A stretch of 64,000 nucleotides of DNA from Polytrichum commune (taxonomy: Eukaryota > Streptophyta > Polytrichopsida > Polytrichales > Polytrichaceae), in assembly GCA_950295325.1 (NCBI GenBank), contig OX485809.1, positions 32,364,001 to 32,428,000 of the forward strand. Direction: 5' to 3'. The position numbers were made by a program, and so were the translations under genes. This document shows, piece by piece, positions 12,267 to 25,239 of this stretch (positions are counted from its first letter, which is position 1; each line of letters opens with the position of its first letter). The notes beneath the pieces were generated by a model. It ran no database searches. It was not told the origin of the DNA and saw only the letters and a list, made by a program, of their open reading frames with translations.

Positions 12267-15200
12267 CTAAGCTATTTTGAGAGATTCAAAGTTTGGCAAC
12301 GTTGCAGGGGCGGAGGTCATCATTGATTGCTGCTCTAGAGCTTGCCACTGCAACGACCCGAGCTCGCTTTCTGCTGAGCAACATTGTTGTGTAAGGATTC
12401 GGAAAATGTTAAGAACCTACATTCAAGAGTGAACGACGCCTACAAAATTTGGACGACACGGGGAAAATACAGACAAGGGATATTTTCCAGCCTGTGGCAG
12501 ACAGTGATACATTGAAGTGTGTGTCATACCCTTGCTTGACGTAATCTTTTCCAGTCAATGTGCTAGAAGCCGCCATCACTATTGACACCACAATTTCAGG
12601 AATTCGCAGTCCGTACCATACACCAAGTTGGCAAGAAAAAGCAAAGCCATTTTGAGATTGAAAAAGTTGGAAAGACGGGTTTGAGAAAGTGGATGTACCT
12701 GCAGTTGGAGCGCTAGTGGGAATGGTAACAGCACCACCATAAGCTGGAGGCTGCAAGCTAGTTAGGCTTCCAGTTGGACTATAGGGAACCAGATGTGGTG
12801 CATACTGCGTTGCAGGGTAACCAGGACCGCCCTGTAGGGGCTGGGTTGTAAAGCTACCATAAGGAAATACTGGGCCTGCTCCAGGACTGAGTGTGCCAGG
12901 GCCACCATACATCTGTGGTGCATACTGTGGTGCACCATATTGAAACAGGTTCTGTGAAAATCAAAGCGAATATGAGTAAATGACCTTACGATCTACTCAT
13001 CAATAAACCGGAAAGGCGTTTGCACGGAATCATGATGAGGAGTAACATATTGTCTAATGAATGAACCAGGCCTCAACTCGTGCCATATCTGGAACATAAC
13101 CTGGCCATTGCACATATAGACGTGAAGGCTGTAATGGAGGAAATACGCACCGGTGGATAGCTAGCGTAGTCTTGAGGGTATTGCGGATACCTGATGTACA
13201 GACAAACACACAGATCTCTATTAGGTCCACCCATTCCCTTGCTTCAAGGAGCAGCAGTGCAGCCTGGTTGTCCATTGTGCAGACTGAAAGTGGTCACCAA
13301 GACATTTCCGTGACTGGCCTGGTGTAATAACTTATACCAATTGGAGAGCACCTGAAGTGGTTAGACACACAGGTTGAGTTGTCTTTATTTCAAATCGACC
13401 TTCTCAATCCAATCATGTGACTCCCACACCTTGGCAGATCCTTCCCAATAGAGGATGAAGAGATTCTAAAGTCCAGCTCTGCTCACGTTGTACCTTACCA
13501 AAGCCTTTTATCTCAACGGAATTGAAGAGTGATCAGGCGACATCACATTTCGACGTGATTGATACACCTTAAATAAGTACTTGAAAGCAAGTCGCGTAGA
13601 GCATGAACAAAGACAACACTCGGACGACTACGTTTTAAGCGTTAATTTATGCTGCTCAGCAGAGAAGTCAGCCTCTGTGACATATTAGACAACTCAGAGA
13701 GAAAGTAGATGTTCAGACAACTTGCAACTAACTAGAACGTACCCTCCATATGCAGGTGGATAAGTAAAGCTTGCTTGCTGCGCAGGATGGCCGAATGGCG
13801 AACCAGGTTGAGGGAACGAGGCACCTCCAGTGTAACCGGGCCCTCCCTGCTGAGGGCCTGCAGAGAAAGGAGAAACCGGCCGAAAACGGTTGCCTGAGGT
13901 GAATTAGAAAGTCATCTTCATCAGTCTCCAACAACTCTGACTAACCTGCTGCATTTTGAAGACTGCCCTTGAGCAGCTGACGATTGAGTTTTTCCATAAA
14001 AACATGTTCCCGAAACAATGTGTTCCTTAACTCAAACAAGACTTTTCATAAGATGCATACCGATCTTTATTTCTAGGTTGCATTTGAGCTGTCTAAATTT
14101 ATCCCGTGAATCGAGACTTCAAAGACCATCTAGTTAAGAAGGGCTGTTCTGTCATATAATTTCTCTGAGCGACGTAGACATCTCACACTAAGACTGGAAC
14201 CCAGAACAGAATACATGCGGCTTCAGATCGAACCCGTTTTTAAGTCGAAGCAGGAGATGATCACTCTCATCATGGACACTTCTCGATGGCAAGCACTTAA
14301 CACTATGATAAGGGAGTGCTTGTGTCGAAGATCAGAGGGCAGAGATATCAAAAGGCCTCCAACTTTCTATGCAAATCTATAAAAGATAGGGACTCCAGAA
14401 TTATGATATCGACTAGCACATTAGGGTCGGTTCTAGGCAATTTCGACCTCACAAATCTGCTAGTGAGGTCAAGCATCACATTTCTCGGGGCCCAGATGCA
14501 GGTTAGATCAATCCAATCTGCGTTCAACGAGTAAGTCCAACCCTAAATTTCTATAATATATGTTTAGGATTTCTAGATTGGTGTGTCCCGTTGAGATCTC
14601 ACAAACCTTGGCGTCCACGCTCACGTCCAAGTCCACGGGGCGTACGTGGAATGGTTGAAAATTCCTCGGAGAAGGAAAGAGGGAGACGTTGAATTTAGAG
14701 TGATTCAAGGCATGAAAAATCATATCAAATAAGGATAACGTGTGTTTCTTTTTGAAAGCACTACATCGGCAGGTAATTTGGGGTCTTGAAATCAGATTAT
14801 GTGCATGCTAGTATTGTTGAAGAGGGAGACTGCAGGAAATTTCGGAAGCAATGATAACCTAAGGACATTTTTCCATTATTTGTTTCTGCAACCAGAGCTT
14901 GAAACGACGGGATTTGGAATTTTGTTCACATTCATATAGAGATGAGAAAATACCGTGCTGACCATGAGGCCGGTGGCGATGCGCCCCCAACGAGGCCAAA
15001 TTGCAGTTGGCACGTCTACCATCTATAATGGGAGTAGCATCTGCACACGCTCTCCTCGCAGCTTCAGGGTCCCTGAATGTTACCTGGAAACCAGAAAACT
15101 TACCTGAGAATTTCTGGAAAATAACTAACCTACTGTCGAGAAGAGCTACTACAAATCGCTGACAAAGTTTTAGAAAAGACTGCCTGACCTGAAAATATAT

Positions 15201-16495
15201 CGTCTTTCATACAAAATCTGAATTTAAATTTACGACTAAGATGACTGTGTAAACGGCTTGGAACAGGAAGGTGGACAATCAATTGTCCTCAACAACAAGA
15301 CCTTAGATAACGGCCAATAAATTTCTGCGAACCAGAATCCCCATGCAACGAATGGCATAGAATCCTCCATTCACCCCGATTTAAGCAATGCAGAAATAAT
15401 TAATCGCTGCATCCGTTGTCATATTCCCTATCTGGAAGATTCCAAGTTTTAAGCATTCCATTCTCCTGACTCACTTGCTGGTTTGTCAGACTTGTAACTT
15501 GACACGTTATATGAAACTAATTAGTAGGAACCAGAAGAAAAGACGCCACATAGTACTTCTCTACAGCAGATGAGACGTTTGGTGGTCTGCACTTTAACAT
15601 CTTGTAGGTATTTCCACCACAGTGAAGTACGCAATCCACAGCATGACGAGGATAGGTCGGGAACAATTCTACCACGAACCCTTAGAGGGCTCGAGAGCGC
15701 CCTCATCACCCATGCAGCCCTCATCCCAATCGTAACGGCAAAATTTGGGAAGTACAAGCGGTTATAGCTGTCAACGTGGACAATCTGAAAACAAATACAG
15801 GTGGCGGAAGTAGCCGAGAACACTCCAATATCAATCGGTCCGTCGTCTACAAATATCACATGCGTAATCTAATATTCGACTTTAAAGTCGGTGTGAGGAA
15901 AGAGCAGAAAAGACCGCATGAGGAGCCTAACTTGAGAACCACCAGGCTCCAGCAACATTAACCTAACTGTAATAACACTGTCGAGTAGTTTCTAAACCAC
16001 GCGACAGTCTGTAAAAGAGACGTTTCAAAAATCTTATGTTCTCAGTACGTGTCAAGTACTAAACCAAAAAAACAGAAAAAAAAGGTCCAATCTGGCTAGT
16101 CTCTCAGAGATTGAAGGGAAAACGGCAGACCTTTAACCTGTTGCCACACCCAAGTCAACATGTAAAGGTCCACAGACAACAATCGCATAGTTAGCCTTCG
16201 TGGTTCACCACTCCAAAGAAACGACTTCAACAATGAGGATCTCCTCTTGACTAGTGCTTAAGTAAGATAATGTTGGAGTACTCACGAAGCCATAGCCCTT
16301 AGATCTGCCAGTGTTCTTATCAGTGATAACAACCGCTTCCAAAATGTCACCAAACTGCTCGAAGTGACGCCGCATGGTGTCTCTTTGAGTTTCCCATGCC
16401 AGCCCTCCGACAAACACCTTAGTGTAAGTAGTGTCCCCAAACTGATTGCTCAAAGCCCCCGAACCTGTCCCAGCCCCGCCCGCCTGCTGGGCCAT
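12267..16495 (-). CDS. RRM RNA-binding protein, ARP1/RBM24-38-like, six coding exons
   Basis: It is predicted to bind single-stranded RNA and act in mRNA processing or stability in nucleus and cytoplasm. Coding exons on the minus strand are 16495-16286, 15083-14954, 13857-13743, 13190-13151, 12951-12699 and 12373-12267. All introns are GT-AG, the phases agree at every junction, and the 855 nt give 284 residues ending in TAG. The RRM spans about residues 24-103, with RNP2 VFVGGL at 27-32 and RNP1 KGYGFVTF at 66-73. The block [15 protein letters not shown] (89-103) is typical of the plant ARP1-like group, which resembles animal RBM24/RBM38. Residues 114-250 are rich in Gly, Pro, Gln and Tyr ([15 protein letters not shown]), as in low-complexity interaction tails. 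The RRM exons are very secure; the last exon ([10 protein letters not shown]...LKIA) rests on an open frame and phase only. An exon-like block at 14607-14664 is left out. Confidence 0.88.
14607..14664 (-). other. Candidate cassette (poison) exon inside the RRM gene
   Basis: The block has a pyrimidine-rich AG acceptor before 14664 and a GTTTGT donor after 14607. One of its frames reads [11 protein letters not shown], which resembles an RG-rich linker. It is 58 nt long, so inserting it between the exons ending at 14954 and starting at 13857 shifts the frame and meets a TGA within the block. Skipping it joins the two exons perfectly in phase. It may be a poison exon, a decayed old exon, or a true exon hidden by a one-base assembly error. 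Confidence 0.4.
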
Positions 16496-18407
16496 GGCAA
16501 GCACCCCCCTCTCCGGGTGCCGCAACGTTTACAAACCTGAAAGTTCCACCAGACTTTACGCTGCTCGGGACAAGGTTGATCACCAAATGCTCCTAATGCT
16601 CTTGTGACCGTTGTAAAGATTCCCCTAATGTAAGCCTTCAAGGGTCCTGCTGAGATGGTATCGTAAGCTGGAGAAGCTGCAGAATGAAACGAGTTAAGTA
16701 AGCCTCCGAGATCAACAGCAAACAAGTGTCTGCCAGAAATATTATAGAACGAGGTGAATCACTTCCAGCGAATTTAGAGATCGACAACAACAAAAAAGAA
16801 TTCGACAATTTCTCAGAGACTACAGATGAAACTTCTCCAGAGCACGTTAATAGAAGAAGTTTCCACAAACAGCAGATCGCACGGCAATTCCGCTGTCTAC
16901 AGTATGTGGATCAACCTAAGGGAGAACAGTGCCTCCCAAAAGCGCCGACGAATACTGAGCAGGCCGATAAGGTATGCACGTGCGATACCTAGGAAGATAA
17001 AAATATACCACCGCTGAGAAGAGGAAAATTGTCAAACAACAAGCTTATTTAAGAGCCACTGGTTCAACACTCGAAACCAAGATCGTTACTCGAAAAGCAC
17101 AAGCCGAAGGAAAAAGAATAATGAGTTCGAGGCCTTTCTTCGTTATTATAGAGTATGTACGAGATCATCAGGAGTCCGGCAACCAGCTACTGAAAGACTC
17201 AACAAGTAGACTTAGGATCTGAACTTCAAGAGTCGGTACGAGCAGGTCAGAGCTTCGAATATCTGAGACTCTCAATCATGCAGACTTCCCGTCGCAGGAA
17301 AACGAGACTAAAGGAACAGCGAAGTAGGCAAGAAGGTGAAGCCGGAACTAAAGGAGGAAAACAGCACATCGTCCACCGATGAGCGAAGATGATCCACTCA
17401 TAAAACATTCCCTTCCACTAGTATGATATCACTTCGTAGGTATTTCCTTCGGGAAGAACTTTCACCAAAAGGAGGCGAATGATCCGCAAGCAAGCTCAAG
17501 AAATGGTTTGGCGTGTCTTTGAAGCATGCAAGAGCACCTGTGCAATGTACAGTAAACATCAGAGTACGAGGACAACTTCTTCCGAGTGCCCGAAGTTAAT
17601 ATGAGGAAGATCCAAACTCGGGCCTTGTTGAACACCACACAGGTTTCTGTTGGAAAGTTTGGTAGTCTTCGAGGTTCAAGTAGTCCAGCCGTGTGTGCCG
17701 AGCCGACGGAAGAATAAGCAACACAAAAAGGAGTCCTGAAGCGAAATCTATCAACTCAGGAAGTCTCCAAAAATTGTCGACAGTGGTAGCTTCGAGGTGC
17801 TATCAACTAAGGGTGTGAGCAGGTGGGGGGAAAAGAAAGAAAGAAATGCACCAGAAACTTTGACACAACAAACTCACAGCACAAATCTTTGCTCGTCATC
17901 CAGCCACACAAACACTAGACCCGGTACACACACTCGTCACAGACTGTAGCCTGCGGGCCAGGAACGAAATCCAGATAGCAAGCCGTGATCGGAGGACGGA
18001 TGGAGGATAAAACAAAAAGTAAGACATCGTACTGTGTAAGATCCCTGCGCGCACACACCTAACTTAAACTGTCTCTTCGCAGAATGATGTGTAGTAGGTA
18101 CTACGCCACCGCGTCATAATAGTAAACCGCGAATTTCCACTAAAATCGGACACATCCGTGTGATCAGAGAGCAGGAAAAAAAAATTGCAAAGCATCATCA
18201 GCACACCTGAATACACACACACTTGCCTTAATCTATGCGATCCAGTGCCATCGGAGCTCTATCTCTCTCCCCCCCTCCCTCTCTCTCTCTCTCTCCACCT
18301 GGAAGCTCTAGCCGACGCTGCGAGCGAAGCCAGGTGCAGGTGCCGCCTCGCCTCACCTCACCGCAAGGGAAGGGGTGGCAAAGCGAGCGCGGTATCGGAA
18401 ACACACC
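16496..18407 (-). other. 5' UTR and long leader intron of the RRM gene
   Basis: Upstream of the ATG at 16495 is an acceptor (TTTCAG before 16536), so a short 5' UTR part sits on the first coding exon. Good candidate leader donors lie after 18299 (TTCCAG then GTGGAG, followed by a GA-rich run) and after 18407 (TTTTCAG then GTGTGT). Either gives a leader intron of about 1.8-1.9 kb. Short open frames here, for example on the minus strand near 16450-16870, show no recognisable product. Confidence 0.45.
18260..18297. repeat. Pyrimidine (CT)n tract by the leader donor
   Basis: CT-rich tract on the plus strand, GA-rich on the transcribed minus strand, directly after a candidate splice donor of the RRM leader. 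GA/CT tracts near plant transcription starts can bind GAGA-binding (BBR/BPC) proteins; that role here is inference. Confidence 0.5.
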
Positions 18408-18479
18408 TGAAAAGATGCCTTCTCCAACTCACGCAATCCAGCTGACCATGGGGCTGCGAAAGGCGTAGGAATAAACCGG

Positions 18480-18930
18480 GCAAAAGGCGCAAACGGGGAG
18501 CCAAGAGGGGCACGGCGAAGGGAAGGAGACGACCGCCCGCCGTGGCCCGGGGAGGCCATCCAGCGGGCCGGGACGGAGGGCGCCCAACAGGCTGGGCGAC
18601 CCGGCGCGGCCCCGTGGGGCCCGGCCAAGCACGCCCGTGCGCTGGCGGCGGGCCCCGCCGCAGCCACGCGGCGAAGGCGCAGTCGGCGCGCGGTGCTGGC
18701 ACCTGATAAGCCGCGGTGTATTCCCTCCCCATCGCGGCCCTGGCCCGTCCGATCCCCATCCAACGGCCCCCTAGTGGATAGGATAAGTATGCCACGCTGG
18801 CGGCGTATGCTGGGGTCAGTTGGGCCGCCTGCGCGGTTTGCCGCGCGGTTGCCGCCAGCACCAGCCTGCGTCGTCGTCGCTCGGCCTCCCCTGCCGCTGC
18901 CGCTCCCCCCCGGCAGGACCCCCTCCCCCC
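18480..18930 (-). promoter_or_regulatory. GC-rich, CpG-dense island at the 5' end of the RRM gene
   Basis: This is by far the most GC- and CpG-rich stretch of the window and lies just upstream of the candidate leader donors of the RRM gene. It is most simply the first exon and core promoter. Long open frames run through both strands (for example 18353-18958 minus and 18693-18974 plus), but such frames are expected in GC-rich DNA and their Ala/Gly/Pro/Arg-rich products show no domain. Confidence 0.5.
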
Positions 18931-21576
18931 CCTCCTTGTTTGTTCTCAAGTTACGCATCAGAAGAAGCTACTAGCTTTAGCTTTGGCAGGCCATAACTCG
19001 GGGAGATCCAGTCAGGAGGTTGGGTCCTCAGGGAGTCAGGGCATCATTATGTACAAAGGGATAAGATAGTAAACGGAGAGCGACGACGCCCTTGCCATGG
19101 GCCAAGCCAAGCCAACCTACACGCAGCCTTCCATCCATCCATCCACTCTCTTCTTCATCGCCCTTATTAAACCCCTTCGGATTTAGTGTGGCCTTTCCTA
19201 AATTGGTGTGCCACATTCCTTATGGGCCGCTTCGCATGGGCTCCCAACTCCCAATTTCCGAGCCTCGAGAACCCAGTAAAATATGGTTAATTTTCATTGA
19301 AGTTGTATCTTGATTATTTTATGCAAACCTATTTGTAGGACTTGTGTTGAAAATTGGGTCAAGCTTCTTGCTCAGCCCAATTCTTAATATAAATCCCAAG
19401 CCTCGCTTCTCCCAGAGGTGTGACCATGTAGGCATTTATGTCATACTTGGGACTTAGGATTTGGGACCCCGTGTGAAGTGGTAAGTCCCAACTTTCATGA
19501 TCTCAACGGTTGAGATTGCACGGATTGACCTCAAGTGACTCGGGACTTATGACTTGGGACCCTATGTGAACCAGCCCTTAGAGTGGTCTTTGCAATTTGT
19601 CATGTAGTTGGCCTATGATGATGTTCTTGAAGAGTTTGGTAACATTTGGTGTGTGTTAAGTGAGGGTCCGATTGTTTTCTAGGAGTAATTTAGAGGTCAT
19701 GTACGTAGAAAACTTGCCATAGAATGGGTATTTTCACTTGACCCTCCGTTGCGTCCTGTGGTGGGAACTTTGCCTTGGTGGTTGTACTTGTGACTTGCAC
19801 TACTTGCAATTGGAGTTGCTTCAATTTGCACCCATAATGAACCAACATGCTCTTTTGAGAACCACAACTAAATCAAGGGAAGTCAGATTTTCGATCCAAT
19901 TGTTGATGATATTTCATTATAGATTCTATGATGCAACACAAGCTTCGTTGTGTAGACCTAATTTGTAGAAGTTGGAGAACATGAAAAAACATACCAAATA
20001 ACACATACGTACCTTAGATGTCCACCTCTTTGCGTTGGGCCCCTACCATTGTTGTCTGATGTGAAAACATAGTCCATTATAAAATAACATGTTTAAATAA
20101 ATTTGTCTAAACAAGTTGGCCCCAAAATTGATATCGAAGGCCTCGAATTCAGTTCAGAGGTATGCACTTGAGATGAATTAACAATAAACGTAAGGGGTCG
20201 TTTTTACACTAGACCCCTTCACCTCAGTAAAAGTTGTGGGGGCTCCATTGAAAGAGGTGGGCATCTATGTAGCCTTGACCGTAGGATCAAGTGCCATGTA
20301 ATACGCTCTCTAATTATCATCAAGTCAATGCATAATTACAACTCAAAGATGAGCTATTGTGAATATTGTGGGCTACACAAATGTAAATGGTTTGGAGAGG
20401 TGTCCTTCCATTCTCAAAAAATTGAAAAGGACAACGGGTCCTATTACTTAGAGCCATATGCTATGTTTTCGTTGTAAATGTTCCATTGTAAATTTGAAGG
20501 GCCTCCTTTTCAAAAAAATCCCTTCTTTTTTTTTTGGCCAAGGCATTACAACACACTTAGAATGCATGTGTATCACATCACTAACCACAATGTGACACAT
20601 AAACCATGTGTAGTCTAAGATTCATCTGGTTTTGGCTTGTTTACTCCAAAGCATGTTGTAAAGATGGCATCCAAATTCAATTTGAGAGACACTTGTCATC
20701 CAGTTAACGAACTTTGACCACGAACTTTGACCACCTATGAATCTAGTATGTGAATTCTTACAAATCTGATAATCCAGATTATCCTATGTATGCACTCCAA
20801 GTTTGTACATGTATATCATTCTACCGTAGGTTTCACATCCCATCATTAGAATATAGAAAATGAAATAAGATTTTTGACTTGTTGTTCGAATTTGAGATCT
20901 TCAACTTTACAACCTTTTGCATATCCTCAATACCTTCATAATGGAACCATACAAGTGGGTGATTAAAACGAATGTTAATAATGAGCAATGCCCTCGACAT
21001 CCAACGTGGTATTCAAATTTCAATATCATTGAATGCAACCCTAATCATGAAGATTTGGAAGCAGAAGAATTGCTTTGATTTTGCTCAACTCTTTGCAAGG
21101 GAAACATGAAGTAATTGTATACAAGCACTTCTCTCATTCGTCTAACGTAAACACCCTAAAATAGTATGCAACATGGAGGTTATTTTTATAGTTGATTCGA
21201 CACCGAAATTAGCTTCAAAAGACCCCCAAATCAGTTTGCTTGAGATTCTTTGAGATGAATTGGCAACAACATATAGGAAGCCAAATTTTTAAGTTGGATG
21301 GATGAGAGGTATGCTCATGTATAGTATTTCCCTCTCTCCTTTGCAAGATTGAACTTTGCAATCTTCCAAACTTTAGAGAAGAAGAAAAAGGGGAGATTAA
21401 AGGGGCCATAGTTTCCAGATCCCCGTCCATTCTTTCACAGCTTTTGTGCAAAAGAATGTTTGAAGTTGTGGATGTTATTTTTATTTATTTTTCATTATGG
21501 ATGGATGAAATGCCTAAATAGATGAGATACTACGACATGATACAAGACGTGAAGTACAACATTGCTTCAAATTCAC
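18931..21576. other. No gene recognised between the RRM promoter and a MITE
   Basis: AT-rich apart from the first 300 bp. Includes a (CATC) run near 19130-19143. The longest frame, 78 codons on the minus strand at 21215-21451, has no recognisable product. Confidence 0.3.
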
Positions 21577-21579
21577 TAA

Positions 21580-22080
21580 GGGCCACTTCACACACGGCTC
21601 AAGAGCCGTGACATGAATTAGTGAGATCCCAAAAGAAAGTGTCCAAAGGCCATCCCAACACAACTCCAAAATCATGTAGTGCGGTCACGGATCCTCGAGT
21701 GTGGTGTGAGGCCATATGTCACCGGGCCCTCAACCAAATGCTATTTCCATGAATTTCGATTCATGCAAATCCTCACACATGATAAAACAGAATAAATCAA
21801 CGGTTGTGAGCCTTCGCAGTGCTATGGTCTCCCAGTGGTTTTGTGTTAGGCCTACCTTCAAGAGGTGGTTTCTGCAAATAGTCCAAGTGACCATGAAACA
21901 TGATCCATTCGATGTCGTGTAGGAATCCATGTAGACTTTACATCCATCTTGCATTCACATACTCATTTGGTCCCTCAAGTGCAATTTGAAGCAAACTTGG
22001 GCAGGCTCCGCCTCTTCCACCAATGAGAGTGCTTGAAGTGTAATGGTCACGGGATCTCAGTCTCGTGTGTGAAGTGGCCC
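21580..22080 (+). mobile_element. PIF/Harbinger-like MITE, family H (copy 1)
   Basis: Starts GGGCCACTTCACACACG and ends with its exact complement CGTGTGTGAAGTGGCCC. It is flanked on both sides by TAA, the 3-bp TWA duplication typical of PIF/Harbinger elements and Tourist MITEs. Length is 501 bp. Open frames inside are not conserved among copies. This is the best-preserved of five members and defines the ends of the family. Confidence 0.8.
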
Positions 22081-22083
22081 TAA

Positions 22084-24182
22084 GTTATTTCTCTAATGTT
22101 GCATGTTTATTTTGAACATGTGTTCATCCTAATTGAACAATTTTCTATCAAGAGGAGCTCTTCCACAAAAATGGTAAGTTGTTAAGATACGTGGGTGTTT
22201 TTGGCTTTGTTTTTACGTATTCTCCAACTCCCATTTGTTAGATTTGCACAACAAGACTGAGATTGCATTAGCAAATCCAAAATGAAGTTTCATCGATGAA
22301 AACCAGATTGAAAATTGGACTTCCCATGGTTTAGATATGGTTAGTGTAAGTGCATGTTTGTTGATTTCGTAATTGAACACATATGTCCTCCCAATTTGGT
22401 GGTCAAAGTTAGGATATGAGCATGAGGCCTAGATCTGTGGTCTGAATAGTTGGGCAAAGAAATAAATTTATCTGCTGCCCGGAAATCAATAATTTTTTTT
22501 CGGGCAGCCTATGTTTTCTGTGCTTTTTGGGTTGTATGTGAGAAAAAACTGCAAATATTTCATACACAATATGAAGGCAACATTTTAGGCATGCCACACG
22601 CCTAATCACCTCCGACATTTTTGTGCATATGAAATTGGCTAGAGCATGCCCACTATTTGTTGCCCTTGACCCCTAACTTCCCATGCCCAATTTCCCTCAA
22701 ATATGCCCAAAAAACGTGACCTCAATTTCAGCAATTGTAGTTGAAGATTCAAAGTTTTTTTTTGGACAGATCCAATCATATGGATGTTTGCAAGTTGGAG
22801 GTGACTAGTCACAATCCAAACTTTAAACTTTGAAGTTTTGTTATTTAGGAGATTGTAATAGGAATGTCAATGGTGGTCTTGAAGGGCAACAATTTAAGAA
22901 TTAAATTGGGATTCGCTTCTTGATCGAATTTGCACTCAAATCATGTCCAAATGACAAAATGTTACCCTCATTCAAGAGAGGGTAACATATACTTACTCAA
23001 ATCATTTCATAAATCTTGAAATTAGTAGTTTGTGATTTTTTGGGAAGCTTCCCAATTTGAGGCAGAGGTGCCACAACTGTGCACCTTCCACGTGTCCAAC
23101 TAAAATTTCCAATGGTAGATGTTTAGGATATGGTGTGTTTGAGTGTCATGCAAAATAACATATTAGTTGGGAATCATTTGCATGTAGGGAAAAACAAATA
23201 AACATGCTTAGGACATGTTGCCCCTGAAACACGGAGGTTACAAATGTTAAGCATGCATTCATGGAGCAATTCTCATCGTAAACCAATCGAAAGCACACTC
23301 CCATATTTGAATTAATCCAAAAAATAATTAACTCTATTGAACCTAAATTATCCATGTGGCAGGACATATCAAACTTCAAAATTAACAAGACGAGAATTTG
23401 AAACAATCCAAAACCCATCAAATATGGTGTCAAACAAGTGAGAACGAACTATCCACAACCAAATTATGACCGCATACGACATTAGGGGTTAAGGATGGAT
23501 GGATGCCTTTTGAAAGTATAACAAAGGTAGGGTCTAGGGTTTTGGGCAAGGCATACACCTTCTATGGCAAGGTGGTTGCCTTTGAGGGAAAAGGGCGGCG
23601 GGGGGGGGGTGCTAGTTGTAGTTCTAAATGTGGTGAAGGCAAGCTTAAGTTGATAGCAAGTGCCTCCTATAGATTTCCAAATGTTGTTGGGAGTTGTTGG
23701 ATCAACTAAATGATTGGCATCAAAAGCCCAACCCTTTAGTATTTTTTAATTGCATGTTGTTGTTGTAGTTGTATTGAAGGCAATCTGAAATTGAATGCAT
23801 GCTATAGGTTTTCAAGTGTTTTGAGAGTTTATGACTAAATTTAATATAGCATTGACCTCCAAATCCGGGCCATTTGTATCAAAACAAAGTGGTTGCAAGT
23901 TGTAGTTCCACATGTGTTGGGACTTGTGTGGGAGGGGAGTTGCACCCTTCATTAAGAGCATACGTATGGGAGTTAGATTCTTTAGTGGAATTCTAAATGG
24001 CTTGTGTGGATGCCTATGTAAAAAAACCTTGTGTATGAAAACCTTGTGGAGACTAATGAATTCTATGCTAGATACTAGACTCATATATTTCTACTAAGGT
24101 TTTTGATTCGATTTGATAAGTGCCTCCACTATCTTACCTTCGTTTAAAGTAACTTCAAAATAAGAAGAAACTGACGTTGATA
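22084..24182. other. No gene recognised
   Basis: AT-rich DNA with a G8 run near 23600. Frames of 60-95 codons occur on both strands with no domain, signal peptide or exon pattern that I can support. Confidence 0.3.
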
Positions 24183-24330
24183 CGAATATTGAATAATGTT
24201 TGTATGAATAGTGAGAATATAATGAATAATGCCTATATTTATAGTGAATAATATTGGGATGAACAATGTTTCGTGTGAATAGTATCGGGAAGAATAATGA
24301 TTATTGTGAATAGTGCTAGGATTTGAACTC
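24183..24330. repeat. Degenerate GAATAAT/GTGAATAGT minisatellite
   Basis: Words such as GAATAATG, TGAATAGTG and GAACAATG recur every 15-25 bases for about 150 bp, with matching words just beyond. This is a short degenerate tandem array without coding content. Confidence 0.5.
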
Positions 24331-25239
24331 CACCCAAACTTCCAAGTGGCAACGTGAATGTTTGAATATTGAACGATTATTCTTACTTTGTTTGGGAGCC
24401 CTAAATAATATAATTGACACATTACAAGGTCATGGAACCGACCCACATGGTTGAATATTGTCATGAAGAGCATCTAGCTTGAAGATTATTATTAAATAAT
24501 TTTAAATTTTAAATAACATTCAACTTAACAATTATAATTAAAAAACTAGTATACAAACTCAATCTCAACAAAATTGGACCGGGTAGTCATTGGGGATAGT
24601 AACCAAATGACAACAATGAATGAAAACATTAATTGGATGAAACTAACACATGTACTATCCTTATTTCCTCTAATCCTTAGGTTTTATCTTATGTACGTTT
24701 ACCTTTACTTTAGAAATCTCCATTGCCTTTTCTTTTGTATGCACCAAAGAAAAACAATACGCACCTTATTTATACTATGTACCATAATGTTCCGGTTAAT
24801 ACCCATTTTTGCACACATGTTGTACATGGTACGAAGCGTCCACCCCCCTGGAGTGTATGTCACATGCGTGCGTCACCTTCAATTTGTACGTACCCCCTTG
24901 TATGCAAATTTTGGGCAAACAAAATTTGTGTGTATGTATGTATGTATGAAAATATAGGTAATGAATGGCATGTTGTATGTGTGGTAACAAATATATAAAA
25001 CTATACTATATGTATATGAGAAGAAGAAAAATGCGCAATCTACAAGCCTCTAATACTTCATTATCTCTTGATGAAGTTGTGAAAGGCTCTTTCATCAATG
25101 GATGGTTCCTACCATGAAAGTCATTGCAACTAGCAAATTTGTTGTTTCCAAGTGATTTTGGGACTTGATATATAAACTCAAGGAATTGGCTTTAGAGCCC
25201 ATTTTTTTAAAAATATCCCCCCCCCCCCATTTTTCTTTT

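Noticed and set aside
13928-13970. Possible extra microexon in the RRM gene (CTGCTCAAGGGCAGTC... before a GTTAGT donor)
   Set aside because: Splicing it between neighbours breaks the frame of the well-supported exon at 13857-13743, and that junction works without it.
18353-18974. Long open frames on both strands in the GC-rich island (up to 201 codons)
   Set aside because: GC-rich DNA lacks stops in all frames. The predicted proteins are Ala/Gly/Pro/Arg-rich without domains, and the position fits the leader of the RRM gene.
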